Origin: JAEUHQ01 sp964538915
GTDB taxonomy: Bacteria > Planctomycetota > UBA1135 > UBA2386
Reading direction: 5' to 3'
NCBI GenBank assembly: GCA_964538915.1
Contig: CAZIFB010000018.1
Location: 17,262 to 81,261, forward strand
DNA length: 64,000 bases
The position numbers and the translations under genes were made by a program. The notes beneath the pieces were generated by a model. That model saw only the letters and a list, made by a program, of their open reading frames with translations. It did not search any database and had not been told where the DNA came from. Positions 7,717 to 15,182 of the stretch are shown in pieces. The stretch's first letter is position 1, and each line of letters opens with the position of its first letter.

Positions 7717-8823
7717 CTACTCCACGAACGCCGCGTCGATCGCCTTCTTCTTCGCCTTGCCGGCCTTCGTCGCGAGCAGTGACTTCGCGAAGTCGGCCAT
7801 CCGGTAGTAGCGCACCCGGTTCACCAGCTCGTGCTTCTTCGCGGCGTCGAGTGCGTTGATCGCCTCGCCGATCGCCGCGGGGCCGACCGCGTCGTGCAGC
7901 GCGACGAGGCGTGCCAGCACCGCGTCGACGTCCTTGCCGCCCGGCCTCGTCGTCGCCGCTTCGAGGCGCTTCCGTTCGAAGTCGAGAGTGCGCCAGCGGG
8001 AGTCGCGCAGGCCCTCGAGCGCGGGGGCATCCTTCTTCGTTTTCGCGAGGTTCTCGACGATCAGGACGCCCGTGTAGTGCGCCCACGCGTGACGGTCCTC
8101 TTCGTTCTGGCGATCGCCCCACATCGCGATCACATGGCCGAGTTCGTGGCAGAGCCCGTAGAAGAGGAACTGGCCGTCCTTCGTCGGCGACGCGAACGCC
8201 TCGCCGTCGATCACCGGGAAGTCGATCTCCGAGTGGAACGGGAACTGCGGGGCGAAGTGCGGCGGGCGCGTGGTCTTCGCTTCGAGGTGGATGCGCAGGC
8301 GGAGCTTCTTGCCGGGCACCTTGCTGAAGTTCCGCAGACCGAAGACGTCGGCGTAGGCGTCGAGCACGAGGTCGAAGACGTCGGCAATGCGTGTGAGGCA
8401 CTCCGGTTCGACGCCGCCCGTTGCGATCGCGAGGAAGCGGAGTCGCGACAGCGCGATGCCGATCTCGTTCGCGCGCGTCCCGTCGAGCTGCACCAGCCGG
8501 TCGCGCAGCGCCGCGAAGTCGTCGAGGCGGTCGAGGTCGAGCGCCGCTGCCGCCGCGGTCGCGAGGGCATCGCGGACCTCGGGCGCGTCGCCGCAGCGAA
8601 GGAGTTCCGCGACGAGCTTGGCGGCGGAGGCAGGCAGCTGTTTGCCGAGTTCGCCTTCGTCCTTCGCGACGGGTTTGTCCGCGTGCGCCTTGTTGACCGC
8701 GGCGACGGCGAGTGCGTAGTCGCGGGAGAGCTTCTCGGCGTCCTGGCCGCGCGCGATGTCCGGCATGCAGGCGACAGCGGCTGTCACGAGTGCCGCGCTG
8801 ACAACGGCTCTTCGGGATCGCAT
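7717..8823 (-). CDS. Exported protein with HExxH motif (putative zinc metallopeptidase)
   Basis: 368 residues from ATG 8823. This start is preferred over ATG 8835, which overlaps a -10-like TATGGT lying 7 nt upstream. The N-terminus has a signal peptide ending near GQD. The middle is alpha-helical. Residues 226-230 are HELGH within CHELGHVIAMWG, the zinc-binding and catalytic signature of gluzincin or metzincin-type peptidases, and NEEDRHAWAHYTGVLIVENL follows with possible further ligands. No named peptidase family could be recognised. It sits between hutH and hutU but on the other strand, so a role in histidine metabolism is not implied. Confidence 0.7.
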   Translation of the reverse strand: MRSRRAVVSAALVTAAVACMPDIARGQDAEKLSRDYALAVAAVNKAHADKPVAKDEGELGKQLPASAAKLVAELLRCGDAPEVRDALATAAAAALDLDRLDDFAALRDRLVQLDGTRANEIGIALSRLRFLAIATGGVEPECLTRIADVFDLVLDAYADVFGLRNFSKVPGKKLRLRIHLEAKTTRPPHFAPQFPFHSEIDFPVIDGEAFASPTKDGQFLFYGLCHELGHVIAMWGDRQNEEDRHAWAHYTGVLIVENLAKTKKDAPALEGLRDSRWRTLDFERKRLEAATTRPGGKDVDAVLARLVALHDAVGPAAIGEAINALDAAKKHELVNRVRYYRMADFAKSLLATKAGKAKKKAIDAAFVE

Positions 8824-8835
8824 GGCGGGGACCAT

Positions 8836-9145
8836 AGCGGAGGAGCCTCGGGGGCGGAGGCCTCCGGGACCGAACGGGCTTCACCTCCCGCGGCTACATG
8901 ACGCGTCTTCTTGCGAACGCCACGACCGTGCGTGGAATCTTGGACCTCGTGGCACCCCTGCCGCAGTCACGAGAGGCAACGTGCTGGCATTCACACATCG
9001 CACGGAGCGCCGTCGTGCGAGCCGCGATGCCGACTCGCCCCGCCGTTCCACGCCGACGCGAGCGGCGTGTCCGCATTCCCGTGCAGTCACGGCGTCGCTA
9101 GCGCGATCGCTTGCGACGGCGCGCCCGGCCCGCCACGCTACCGCG
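8836..9145. other. Divergent intergenic region with a dyad upstream of hutU
   Basis: These 310 bp separate two divergent genes and hold no convincing coding frame. At 9093-9118 there is an imperfect palindrome: CGTCGC-T-AGCG, loop CGAT, CGCT-T-GCGACG, giving 10 pairs around one T-T mismatch. It starts 53 nt before the hutU start codon and could be an operator or a leader hairpin. Nothing else stands out. Confidence 0.4.
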
Positions 9146-10786
9146 ATGACCGCCTACCGCGCGCCGCGTGGCAAGACCCTCACCTGTGCCAATTGGCAGA
9201 TCGAAGCCGCGTTCCGCATGGTCCAGAACAACCTGGACCAGGACGTCGCGGAGGACCCCGAGAAGCTCATCGTGTACGGCGGGCTCGGCAAGGCAGCGCG
9301 CAATCCGCAGGCGCTGCAGGGCATCCTCGCGACGCTGCGTCGGCTGAAGCCCGACGAGACGATGCTCGTGCAATCGGGCAAGTGCGTCGGCGTGTTCCGG
9401 ACGCACGCCGATGCGCCGCGTGTGCTGCTCGCGAACAGCAACCTCGTCGGCGACTGGGCGAACTGGGACGAGTTCCGCCGCCTCGACAAGCTCGGACTCA
9501 TCATGTACGGCCAGATGACCGCGGGCTCGTGGATCTACATCGGGAGCCAGGGCATCGTGCAGGGCACCTACGAGACGTTCGTCGCGGCCGGCAAGCGGCA
9601 CTTCGGCGGTGACCTGAAGGGGCGCCTCGTCGTGACGGCGGGCCTCGGCGGCATGGGTGGCGCGCAGCCGCTCGCAGTGACGATGGCGGGCGGTGTGTGC
9701 CTGGCGGCCGACGTCGAGGGCTGGCGCATCGACAAGCGGCTGCAGACGAAGTACCTCGACGAGCGAATCGACGATCCCAAGAAGGCGCTCGCCGCCGCGT
9801 TGGCGAAGAAGAAGGCCGGCGTGCCCTGGTCGATCGGTGTGTGCTGCAACGCCACGGAACTGCTCGCGGTCGTACGCGACAGCGGCACCGTGCCCGACAT
9901 GCTGACCGACCAGACGTCGGCCCACGACATGCTCGTCGGCTACGTACCGGACGGCATGACGGTGGAGGCGGCGAAGACGCTGCGCGAACGCGATCCGAAG
10001 AAGTACCTCGTCGAGTCGCGCCGCACGGTCGCGAAGCACGTCGCCCTGATGCTCGACCTGCAGGAGCGCGGAGCGATCACGTTCGACTACGGCAACAACA
10101 TCCGAACGGAGGCGCGCGATGCCGGCGTCGCCGAGGCGTTCCGCATCAAGGGCTTCATCCCCGAGTACATCCGGCCGCTGTTCTGCGAGGGCCGCGGACC
10201 GTTCCGATGGGTGGCGCTGTCCGGCAACCCCGCCGACATCGCGCGCACCGACAAGCTCGCGCTCGAGATGTTCGGCGACAATCCGTCGCTGCGGACGTGG
10301 ATCGAGAAGGCGCAGAAGCAGATCGCGTTCCAGGGGCTGCCCGCGCGCATCCTCTGGCTCGGCTACGGCGAGCGCGCGCGCTTCGGCCTCGCGGTGAACG
10401 AACTGGTCGCGAAGGGCGAACTCGAGGCACCGATAGTGTTCGGCCGCGACCACCTCGACTGCGGTTCGGTCGCGTCGCCCTATCGCGAGACGGAGGCGAT
10501 GAAGGACGGCAGCGACGCGATCGCGGACTGGCCCTTGCTCAACGCGATGCTGAACGTGGCGTCCGGCGCCACGTGGGTGTCGATCCATCACGGGGGCGGT
10601 GTCGGCATGGGCAAGTCGATCCATGCGGGGCAGGTCACCGTCGCCGACGGCACGCCCGCTGCCGCCGCGCGCATCCAGCGCGTCTTCACGTGCGATCCGG
10701 GCATCGGCGTGGCGCGCCACGCCGACTCGGGCTACGACGAGGCGCGGGTGTTCGCGAAGAAGGCCGGCGTCGATCTCGGCGGTTGA
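9146..10786 (+). CDS. hutU: Urocanate hydratase
   Basis: 546 residues from ATG 9146, close to the usual 550-560. Urocanase binds NAD+ tightly and hydrates urocanate to imidazolone propionate, the second step of histidine degradation. Recognised blocks are GKTLTCANWQIEAAFRMVQN and YGGLGKAARN near the N-terminus, the NAD-binding TAGLGGMGGAQPLAVTMAGG, the LFCEGRGPFRWVALSG block around the active-site Cys, and HHGGGVGMGKSIHAGQV near the end. The longer frame upstream is not supported, because the family N-terminus begins at this ATG. hutH lies upstream on the same strand. Confidence 0.96.
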   Translation: MTAYRAPRGKTLTCANWQIEAAFRMVQNNLDQDVAEDPEKLIVYGGLGKAARNPQALQGILATLRRLKPDETMLVQSGKCVGVFRTHADAPRVLLANSNLVGDWANWDEFRRLDKLGLIMYGQMTAGSWIYIGSQGIVQGTYETFVAAGKRHFGGDLKGRLVVTAGLGGMGGAQPLAVTMAGGVCLAADVEGWRIDKRLQTKYLDERIDDPKKALAAALAKKKAGVPWSIGVCCNATELLAVVRDSGTVPDMLTDQTSAHDMLVGYVPDGMTVEAAKTLRERDPKKYLVESRRTVAKHVALMLDLQERGAITFDYGNNIRTEARDAGVAEAFRIKGFIPEYIRPLFCEGRGPFRWVALSGNPADIARTDKLALEMFGDNPSLRTWIEKAQKQIAFQGLPARILWLGYGERARFGLAVNELVAKGELEAPIVFGRDHLDCGSVASPYRETEAMKDGSDAIADWPLLNAMLNVASGATWVSIHHGGGVGMGKSIHAGQVTVADGTPAAAARIQRVFTCDPGIGVARHADSGYDEARVFAKKAGVDLGG

Positions 10787-10830
10787 CGCCGCGGGCCTGG
10801 CCTCCGTGCGTCCAGCGCGAGGCTGCACCT

Positions 10831-10860
10831 TTGCGGTAGCGAGTCCTCCCGGTGTAGGAT
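10831..10860 (+). promoter_or_regulatory. Candidate promoter of the ATPase/coiled-coil/actin operon
   Basis: TTGCGG (10831-10836), an 18-bp spacer and TAGGAT (10855-10860) form a good sigma-70-like promoter in the 256-bp gap after hutU. The first gene starts at 11043, so the transcript would have a leader of about 175 nt, unlike the very short leaders suggested elsewhere in the window. I see no known riboswitch in that leader. Confidence 0.5.
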
Positions 10861-11042
10861 CTGCCGGCCTGCGGCGCGGCCGCCCGAGCCCCGAACGGTC
10901 GGTGGCAGCGGCGCGAGCCGAGCGCTGCGGTTCGTCGCCCCTTCTCCGCGTCTCTTTCCGCACCCGAACCAGTACGTTCCGAACAGTCGCCGCGACCGCG
11001 TTACCGAAAGACGCTTCGCGGCCCGTGCCGCCGAGAGACGCG

Positions 11043-11807
11043 ATGTTCCGCCGCAACAAGCCAGCCGACGACGCAGCGATGCCCGAGGACATGGTCGTGA
11101 TCGTCGACCAGTCCGTGAACCCGTACCTCGTGCTGTTCCACGAGCCGACGGGCTACCGGGCGGAGCAGGTCCGGGCGCTGCGCAACCGCCTCGTCGCGAT
11201 GAATCCGGACGGTGAGCCGAAGACGCTCGTCGTTACGTCGGCCGTCCGCGAGGAGGGCAAGACGGTCGCGGCGCTCAACCTCGCGATGGCGCTTGCGGAG
11301 CTCGAACGCAATCAGGTGGTGCTGGTCGACGGCGATCTGCGCCGCCCGTCGTGCGAACGCTATCTCAACCTCAACCCCGCGCCGGGCTTCACGGACGTGC
11401 TGCTCGGGCGCGCACCGCTCGATCGGGTTCTGCGCCCCGCGGGGTACCGGCAGCTGATGCTGCTCGGCTCCGGCGCCCGGGTGACCAACCCGGCGGAAGT
11501 GCTCAGCGGCTCGCGGCTCGACGAACTGCTGCACCGGCTGAAGGAGCGCTTCCAGTACGTCATCGTCGATTCGCCACCGGTCCTGCCGTCGACCGATGCC
11601 GGTGTGTTGTCGGCGCGTGCCGACGGCACCCTCGTCGTCGTGCGGCTCGAGAAGTCGTTGAAGAAGCAGACCCGCGACGCCATCCGCGCCGTGCAGGACA
11701 TGGGGGGCAACGTGCTGGGCTGCTTCGTCACCGAGCTGCGCGGCCACGATCCCGAGAGCGACCGACGCCTCGCCTACGAACCGACGAACGAGGGCGAAGG
11801 AACCTGA
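11043..11807 (+). CDS. CpsD/MinD-type P-loop ATPase (tyrosine autokinase-like)
   Basis: 254 residues from ATG 11043. It belongs to the SIMIBI class shared by bacterial tyrosine kinases (CpsD, the Wzc C-domain) and MinD/ParA. Walker A is AVREEGKT within VVTSAVREEGKTVAALNLAM. Walker A' is VVLVDGDLRRP and Walker B is VIVDSPPVLPSTDAGVL. The C-terminal tail has only one Tyr, so the tyrosine cluster that BY-kinases autophosphorylate is missing, as are membrane helices. Usual partners such as Wzz, Wza or glycosyltransferases are absent. Its stop overlaps the next start by one base (TGATG), so it is translationally coupled to the coiled-coil gene and precedes an actin gene. An ATPase that positions or regulates filaments is a reasonable inference; polysaccharide control is the alternative. 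Confidence 0.8.
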   Translation: MFRRNKPADDAAMPEDMVVIVDQSVNPYLVLFHEPTGYRAEQVRALRNRLVAMNPDGEPKTLVVTSAVREEGKTVAALNLAMALAELERNQVVLVDGDLRRPSCERYLNLNPAPGFTDVLLGRAPLDRVLRPAGYRQLMLLGSGARVTNPAEVLSGSRLDELLHRLKERFQYVIVDSPPVLPSTDAGVLSARADGTLVVVRLEKSLKKQTRDAIRAVQDMGGNVLGCFVTELRGHDPESDRRLAYEPTNEGEGT

Positions 11808-12592
11808 TGTCCGGCTTCAAGGAGACGCTGAAGGATGCCGTGCGGCAGATGTCGTTCCGCACGTCGCTCGACACCCTGAAGAAGAAGGGTGTCCAGCAGG
11901 TCAACGTGCTGGGCATCGACCGCATCATCGCGCTCATCGAGGCGGCGGTGCACCGGAGCCTGAAGTCGCACCTCGTCGGCGTCGAGCGCGAGGCGGTCGC
12001 GGACGCGACGAAAGCCGAGTTCCTGCGCCTCCTGCGTACGAACGAGGACCTGCAGCGCCAGAAGACCGAGGTCGAGCGGCAGAAGGAGCGCGTCGAGGAC
12101 GAAGTCGACTCGTTGCGCCGCGAACTGTTCGTGCAGCAGCACGCGCTCGAGCTCAAGCTGGAGCAGGGGTCGCTGTCGGCCGCGAACCGCTACGAGGGCG
12201 AGAACGCCGAGATCGCGAAGAAGGTCGGCGAAGTGATGCGCAGCCTCGCCGGCGGAGGGAACCTGCCGCTCTCCGTCGCGGAGGAGAAGGTGATGGAGCT
12301 GGTGATGAACGTGATCGACGGGGAGCGCAAGGCCGCCGACGAGGCGCGGCGCGCACTGCACGATCGCGAGGTCGACAACCTCCAGCGCCGCATCAAGAAG
12401 CTGAGCTCGACCCTCGAGCAGACCGAAGGACGTTTGCAGGCGGTCGCGGCGATGAAGAACATCGACTCCGGCATCTCGTCGCTCTACCGCGAGGTGCAGG
12501 GGCTGAACCTGGCGGACGCCCAGTCCGGCAAGAAGAAAGAACTCATGGCCGAGATCTTCAAGGCGAACCTGAAGCTCCAGAAGAAGAGCTGA
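11807..12592 (+). CDS. Coiled-coil protein between ATPase and actin homologue
   Basis: 261 residues from ATG 11807, coupled to the ATPase gene by TGATG. The N-terminal 60 residues are short helices (TLKKKGVQQVNVLGIDRIIA). Residues about 62-130 form a highly charged heptad coiled coil (QRQKTEVERQKERVEDEVDS). A second long helix covers about 160-225 with LQRRIKKLSSTLEQTEGRLQ. There is no signal peptide or membrane helix, so the protein is cytoplasmic. I recognise no family. Its place suggests an adaptor or filament-bundling partner for the ATPase and the actin; this is inference from context only. Confidence 0.75.
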   Translation: MSGFKETLKDAVRQMSFRTSLDTLKKKGVQQVNVLGIDRIIALIEAAVHRSLKSHLVGVEREAVADATKAEFLRLLRTNEDLQRQKTEVERQKERVEDEVDSLRRELFVQQHALELKLEQGSLSAANRYEGENAEIAKKVGEVMRSLAGGGNLPLSVAEEKVMELVMNVIDGERKAADEARRALHDREVDNLQRRIKKLSSTLEQTEGRLQAVAAMKNIDSGISSLYREVQGLNLADAQSGKKKELMAEIFKANLKLQKKS

Positions 12593-12635
12593 CGAGCGCC
12601 TGCGCGGCCGAACGACGAATCAGGAACACGAAACG

Positions 12636-13706
12636 ATGAGCGACACGAAGACGACGGAAGAGACCAAGAAGGACCACGGCGTCCTGTACATCGGCATGGA
12701 CCTCGGCACGTCGCGCACCTCGGTGTCGGCGAGCAACGGTGTCCGCGAGACCGTCTACTCGATGGTCGGGTACCCGAAGGACGTGGTCAGCATGAAGCTG
12801 CTGAAGAAGGACGTGCTGTTCGGCAAGGAGGCCCTCGAGAAGCGTCTGTCGCTGAAGCTGTACAAGCCGCTCGAGAAGGGCGTTCTCAAGTACACCGGCG
12901 ATGCGACGATGGATGCCGAAGCGAAGGCCAACCTGAAGGCCGCCCAGGACCTGATCGGCGAGGCGATCCGGATGGCGAAGCCGCGCAAGGACGAACTGAT
13001 CTACTGCGTGATCGGCGCGCCCGCGGAAGCTTCGGTCAAGAACCGCGAGGCGATCATCGAGGCGGCCCGCGCCCACGTCGATTCCGTGATGTTGTGCAGC
13101 GAGCCGTTCTCGGTGGCGTACGGGCTCGACTGGCTCGAAGACGTGCTCGTCATCGACATCGGCGCCGGCACGACCGACCTCTGCCGCATGCACGGCACCA
13201 TGCCGGAGGAAGCGGACCAGGTGATGTACGAGATCGCGGGTGACGCGGTCGACGCCGAACTCGCGCGACAGATCGAGAAGACGTGCCCCGGCGCCCAGTT
13301 CACCATCCACATGGTGAAGGACATCAAAGAGCGCTACGGCTTCGTCGGCGACGCGCCCGAGCGCTGCATCGTCGAGCTGCCGGTGAACGGCAAGCCGACG
13401 CCGTTCGACCTGACCGATCAGATCCGGAGCGCTTGCTCGGTCCTCATCGAGCCGATCCTCGAGGGAATCCACAAGCTGATCGCGTCGTTCGACCCGCAGT
13501 TCCAGGCGAAGCTGAAGAGCCGGGTGCTGCTCGCGGGTGGCGGTTCGATGGTGAAGGGGCTCGACTCCGCGGTGGAGAAGGCGATGAAGGAGCGCCTCGG
13601 CGGCGGCAAGGTCATCCGCATCGAGGAACCGATCTACGGCGGCGCCAACGGCGCCCTGAAGATCGCGCACGACATGCCGGCCGACTTCTGGGAGCAGTTG
13701 AAGTAG
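12636..13706 (+). CDS. MamK-like bacterial actin
   Basis: 356 residues from ATG 12636. The actin/HSP70 fold motifs are all present: phosphate-1 DLGTSRTSV (from residue 22), phosphate-2 IDIGAGTTDLCR (about 171-182) and the adenosine motif LLAGGGSMVKGLDSAV (about 297-312). Beyond the superfamily it shares MamK-type blocks: SMVGYPKDVVSMKLL, YKPLEKGVL, VIGAPAEASVKNREAI, SEPFSVAYGLDWLEDVLVID and the ending YGGANGALKIAHDMPADFWE. MamK forms filaments that align magnetosomes, but no mam or mad gene is present here. MreB is less likely, because the MreB membrane loop and an mreCD context are missing. It follows the coiled-coil gene after 43 bp and is closed by a strong hairpin. Confidence 0.85.
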   Translation: MSDTKTTEETKKDHGVLYIGMDLGTSRTSVSASNGVRETVYSMVGYPKDVVSMKLLKKDVLFGKEALEKRLSLKLYKPLEKGVLKYTGDATMDAEAKANLKAAQDLIGEAIRMAKPRKDELIYCVIGAPAEASVKNREAIIEAARAHVDSVMLCSEPFSVAYGLDWLEDVLVIDIGAGTTDLCRMHGTMPEEADQVMYEIAGDAVDAELARQIEKTCPGAQFTIHMVKDIKERYGFVGDAPERCIVELPVNGKPTPFDLTDQIRSACSVLIEPILEGIHKLIASFDPQFQAKLKSRVLLAGGGSMVKGLDSAVEKAMKERLGGGKVIRIEEPIYGGANGALKIAHDMPADFWEQLK

Positions 13707-13710
13707 CACG

Positions 13711-13747
13711 GTCCTGCAGGCGACGAGCTTCGCTCGCGCCTGAGGAC
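13711..13747 (+). terminator. Hairpin terminator after the actin gene
   Basis: GTCCT(gc)AGGCG(a)CGAGC pairs across a TTC loop with GCTCG-CGCCT-GAGGAC, starting 5 nt after the stop codon of the actin gene. The stem has about 15 pairs with two small bulges. It stands between convergent genes, so it may work in both directions. No T-run follows. Confidence 0.6.
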
Positions 13748-13850
13748 CTGCAACCGCGGTAGCAGGCGTCCGCTCCGAAGCCGGAGGGGCAAGGCCGCCT
13801 GAGTGGCGACAACCGGACGTCGGTTCGCCGCGGTCGTCGCGGCGGTGCGA

Positions 13851-14573
13851 TCACCGCACGCCGAACTCGTCCTGCAGGATCTTGCGCAGTTCGAGGAAGT
13901 CGCGGATCTCCCAGGTCGCTTTCGTTTCGCCTTCTTCCGACGCATGGCGTCCGCTGCGGCGGATGCGCGCCGTCATCCAGCCCTCCCGGTTGCAGGGATC
14001 GATGTCGTGCGTCGGATTGTCGCCGAAGTAGAGGCAGCGCTGCGGTGTGAGCTTCATCCGCTGCAGCACGCGGCGGTACAGTTTCGGGTTCGGCTTGCTG
14101 AAGCCGACCTGGTCCGTGAAGAAGATCGCGGACGGCGTCAGGAACTCGAGCACTTCGAGGCGCACCAGCTTCTCCGCCTGCTTGATCGTGATCCCCGCCG
14201 ACACCACGCCGCGCACGAGTGGCGTCTTCGCGAGCCAGCGCAGGACCTCGTAGACGTCGTCGTAGACCTTCAGCTCGCGCCACTTCGTCGCGTGGTAGGC
14301 GACGACGCCCGCGGCGACGATCACGGCCCGGTTGTGCCCTTCGGCGCTCTCCGGGCCGAGGCGGTCGAGCACCTTGTCGAAGTGCCCGCCGTAGTTGCTC
14401 GAGAACTCGGAGATCACTTCTTCGAGTTCGCGCATGGCGTCGCCGCGGTCGGCGCGCAGGCCCGCCTGGACCATGGCGTCGACGGCGGCCCGACGCGCCT
14501 TGTCGGCGAACACCGACGTCGAGAACATCGTGTCGTCGATGTCGAAGAAGATCGCGTCGAGGGCCTTCGTCAC
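13851..14573 (-). CDS. HAD-superfamily hydrolase, TIGR02253-like
   Basis: 240 residues from GTG 14573. The catalytic motif I is FFDIDDTMFSTSVFADKARR, with the nucleophile Asp and the second Asp. A long cap follows (EEVISEFSSNYGGHFDKVLD), then VVSAGITIKQAEKLVRLEVL, the motif III Lys in DQVGFSKPNPKLYRRVL and motif IV in LYFGDNPTHDIDPCNREGW. The domain order and the EFSSNYGGHFD region match the TIGR02253 type known mainly from archaea and some bacteria. Phosphatase activity is expected; the substrate is unknown. The start codon overlaps the stop of the VanZ-like gene (GTGA), so the two are coupled. Confidence 0.85.
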   Translation of the reverse strand: MTKALDAIFFDIDDTMFSTSVFADKARRAAVDAMVQAGLRADRGDAMRELEEVISEFSSNYGGHFDKVLDRLGPESAEGHNRAVIVAAGVVAYHATKWRELKVYDDVYEVLRWLAKTPLVRGVVSAGITIKQAEKLVRLEVLEFLTPSAIFFTDQVGFSKPNPKLYRRVLQRMKLTPQRCLYFGDNPTHDIDPCNREGWMTARIRRSGRHASEEGETKATWEIRDFLELRKILQDEFGVR

Positions 14574-15082
14574 GGCGCCAGTTGTCCGCCATCGGCGCCG
14601 GGCCCGCAAGCGCCCGCCGACGGGCGGCGGAGGAGCGCCCACGCGACAGCGGCGCCGGCGATGTTGAGTGCCGCGTCCCGCAGGGAGTCGAACGTGTCGC
14701 GCGGGCCGGCTGGCCACAGCCACTGGCCGAGTTCGTGCAGCAGCGTGACCAGGAGGGGGATGCCGCACCCGAGGCACAGCAGGAGGCGGCGCCGCGCTTC
14801 GTTCGTCGCGTGGTGCAACCCGAGCAACCAGGTCGTGCAGATCGCCGTGCACAGAACCGCCAGGAAGTGCAGCGCCCAGTCGCGCAGGAGTGGATGAAGG
14901 GTGCCCAGCACCTCGGCGTGGATCAGCAGGATCAGCGCGCCGCCCGCGAGCATCACCACGAACCAGAGGAGCGGAGGGCGCGGGGGCATCTGGCGCCGCC
15001 GGTGGCGCGCGGGGACCGCGAATGGCGAGGGACCGCCGGGGCTCCGGCCCTCCGAGTCCGTCGAGTCGTCGTCTCTGGGCAT
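14570..15082 (-). CDS. VanZ-like membrane protein
   Basis: 170 residues from ATG 15082. After a polar N-terminus of about 30 residues come four hydrophobic segments (LLWFVVMLAGGALILLIHA, WALHFLAVLCTAICTTWLLG, LLLCLGCGIPLLVTLLHELG, ALNIAGAAVAWALL). The signature HELGQWLWPAGPRDTFDSLR just before the last helix is that of VanZ-like proteins. VanZ raises teicoplanin resistance in enterococci, but most relatives have no known role. A later start at the ATG before PPRPPLLW is possible. It is coupled to the HAD hydrolase by a 4-bp overlap. Confidence 0.7.
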   Translation of the reverse strand: MPRDDDSTDSEGRSPGGPSPFAVPARHRRRQMPPRPPLLWFVVMLAGGALILLIHAEVLGTLHPLLRDWALHFLAVLCTAICTTWLLGLHHATNEARRRLLLCLGCGIPLLVTLLHELGQWLWPAGPRDTFDSLRDAALNIAGAAVAWALLRRPSAGACGPGADGGQLAP

Positions 15083-15182
15083 CGACGGCGGGCGCGGCCA
15101 GCGATCGCGCGGGGTGGGGGGGCATGTGTCGCCCCGCCGGGCGCGGCCTCATCGCGGCCGCGCGGGTTTCCTTCTCAGGCCC

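Noticed and set aside
11043..11807. Reading the ATPase as a polysaccharide co-polymerase kinase (Wzc/CpsD)
   Set aside because: There is no tyrosine-rich tail, no membrane domain and no glycosyltransferase or Wza/Wzx gene nearby. I keep only the ATPase class.
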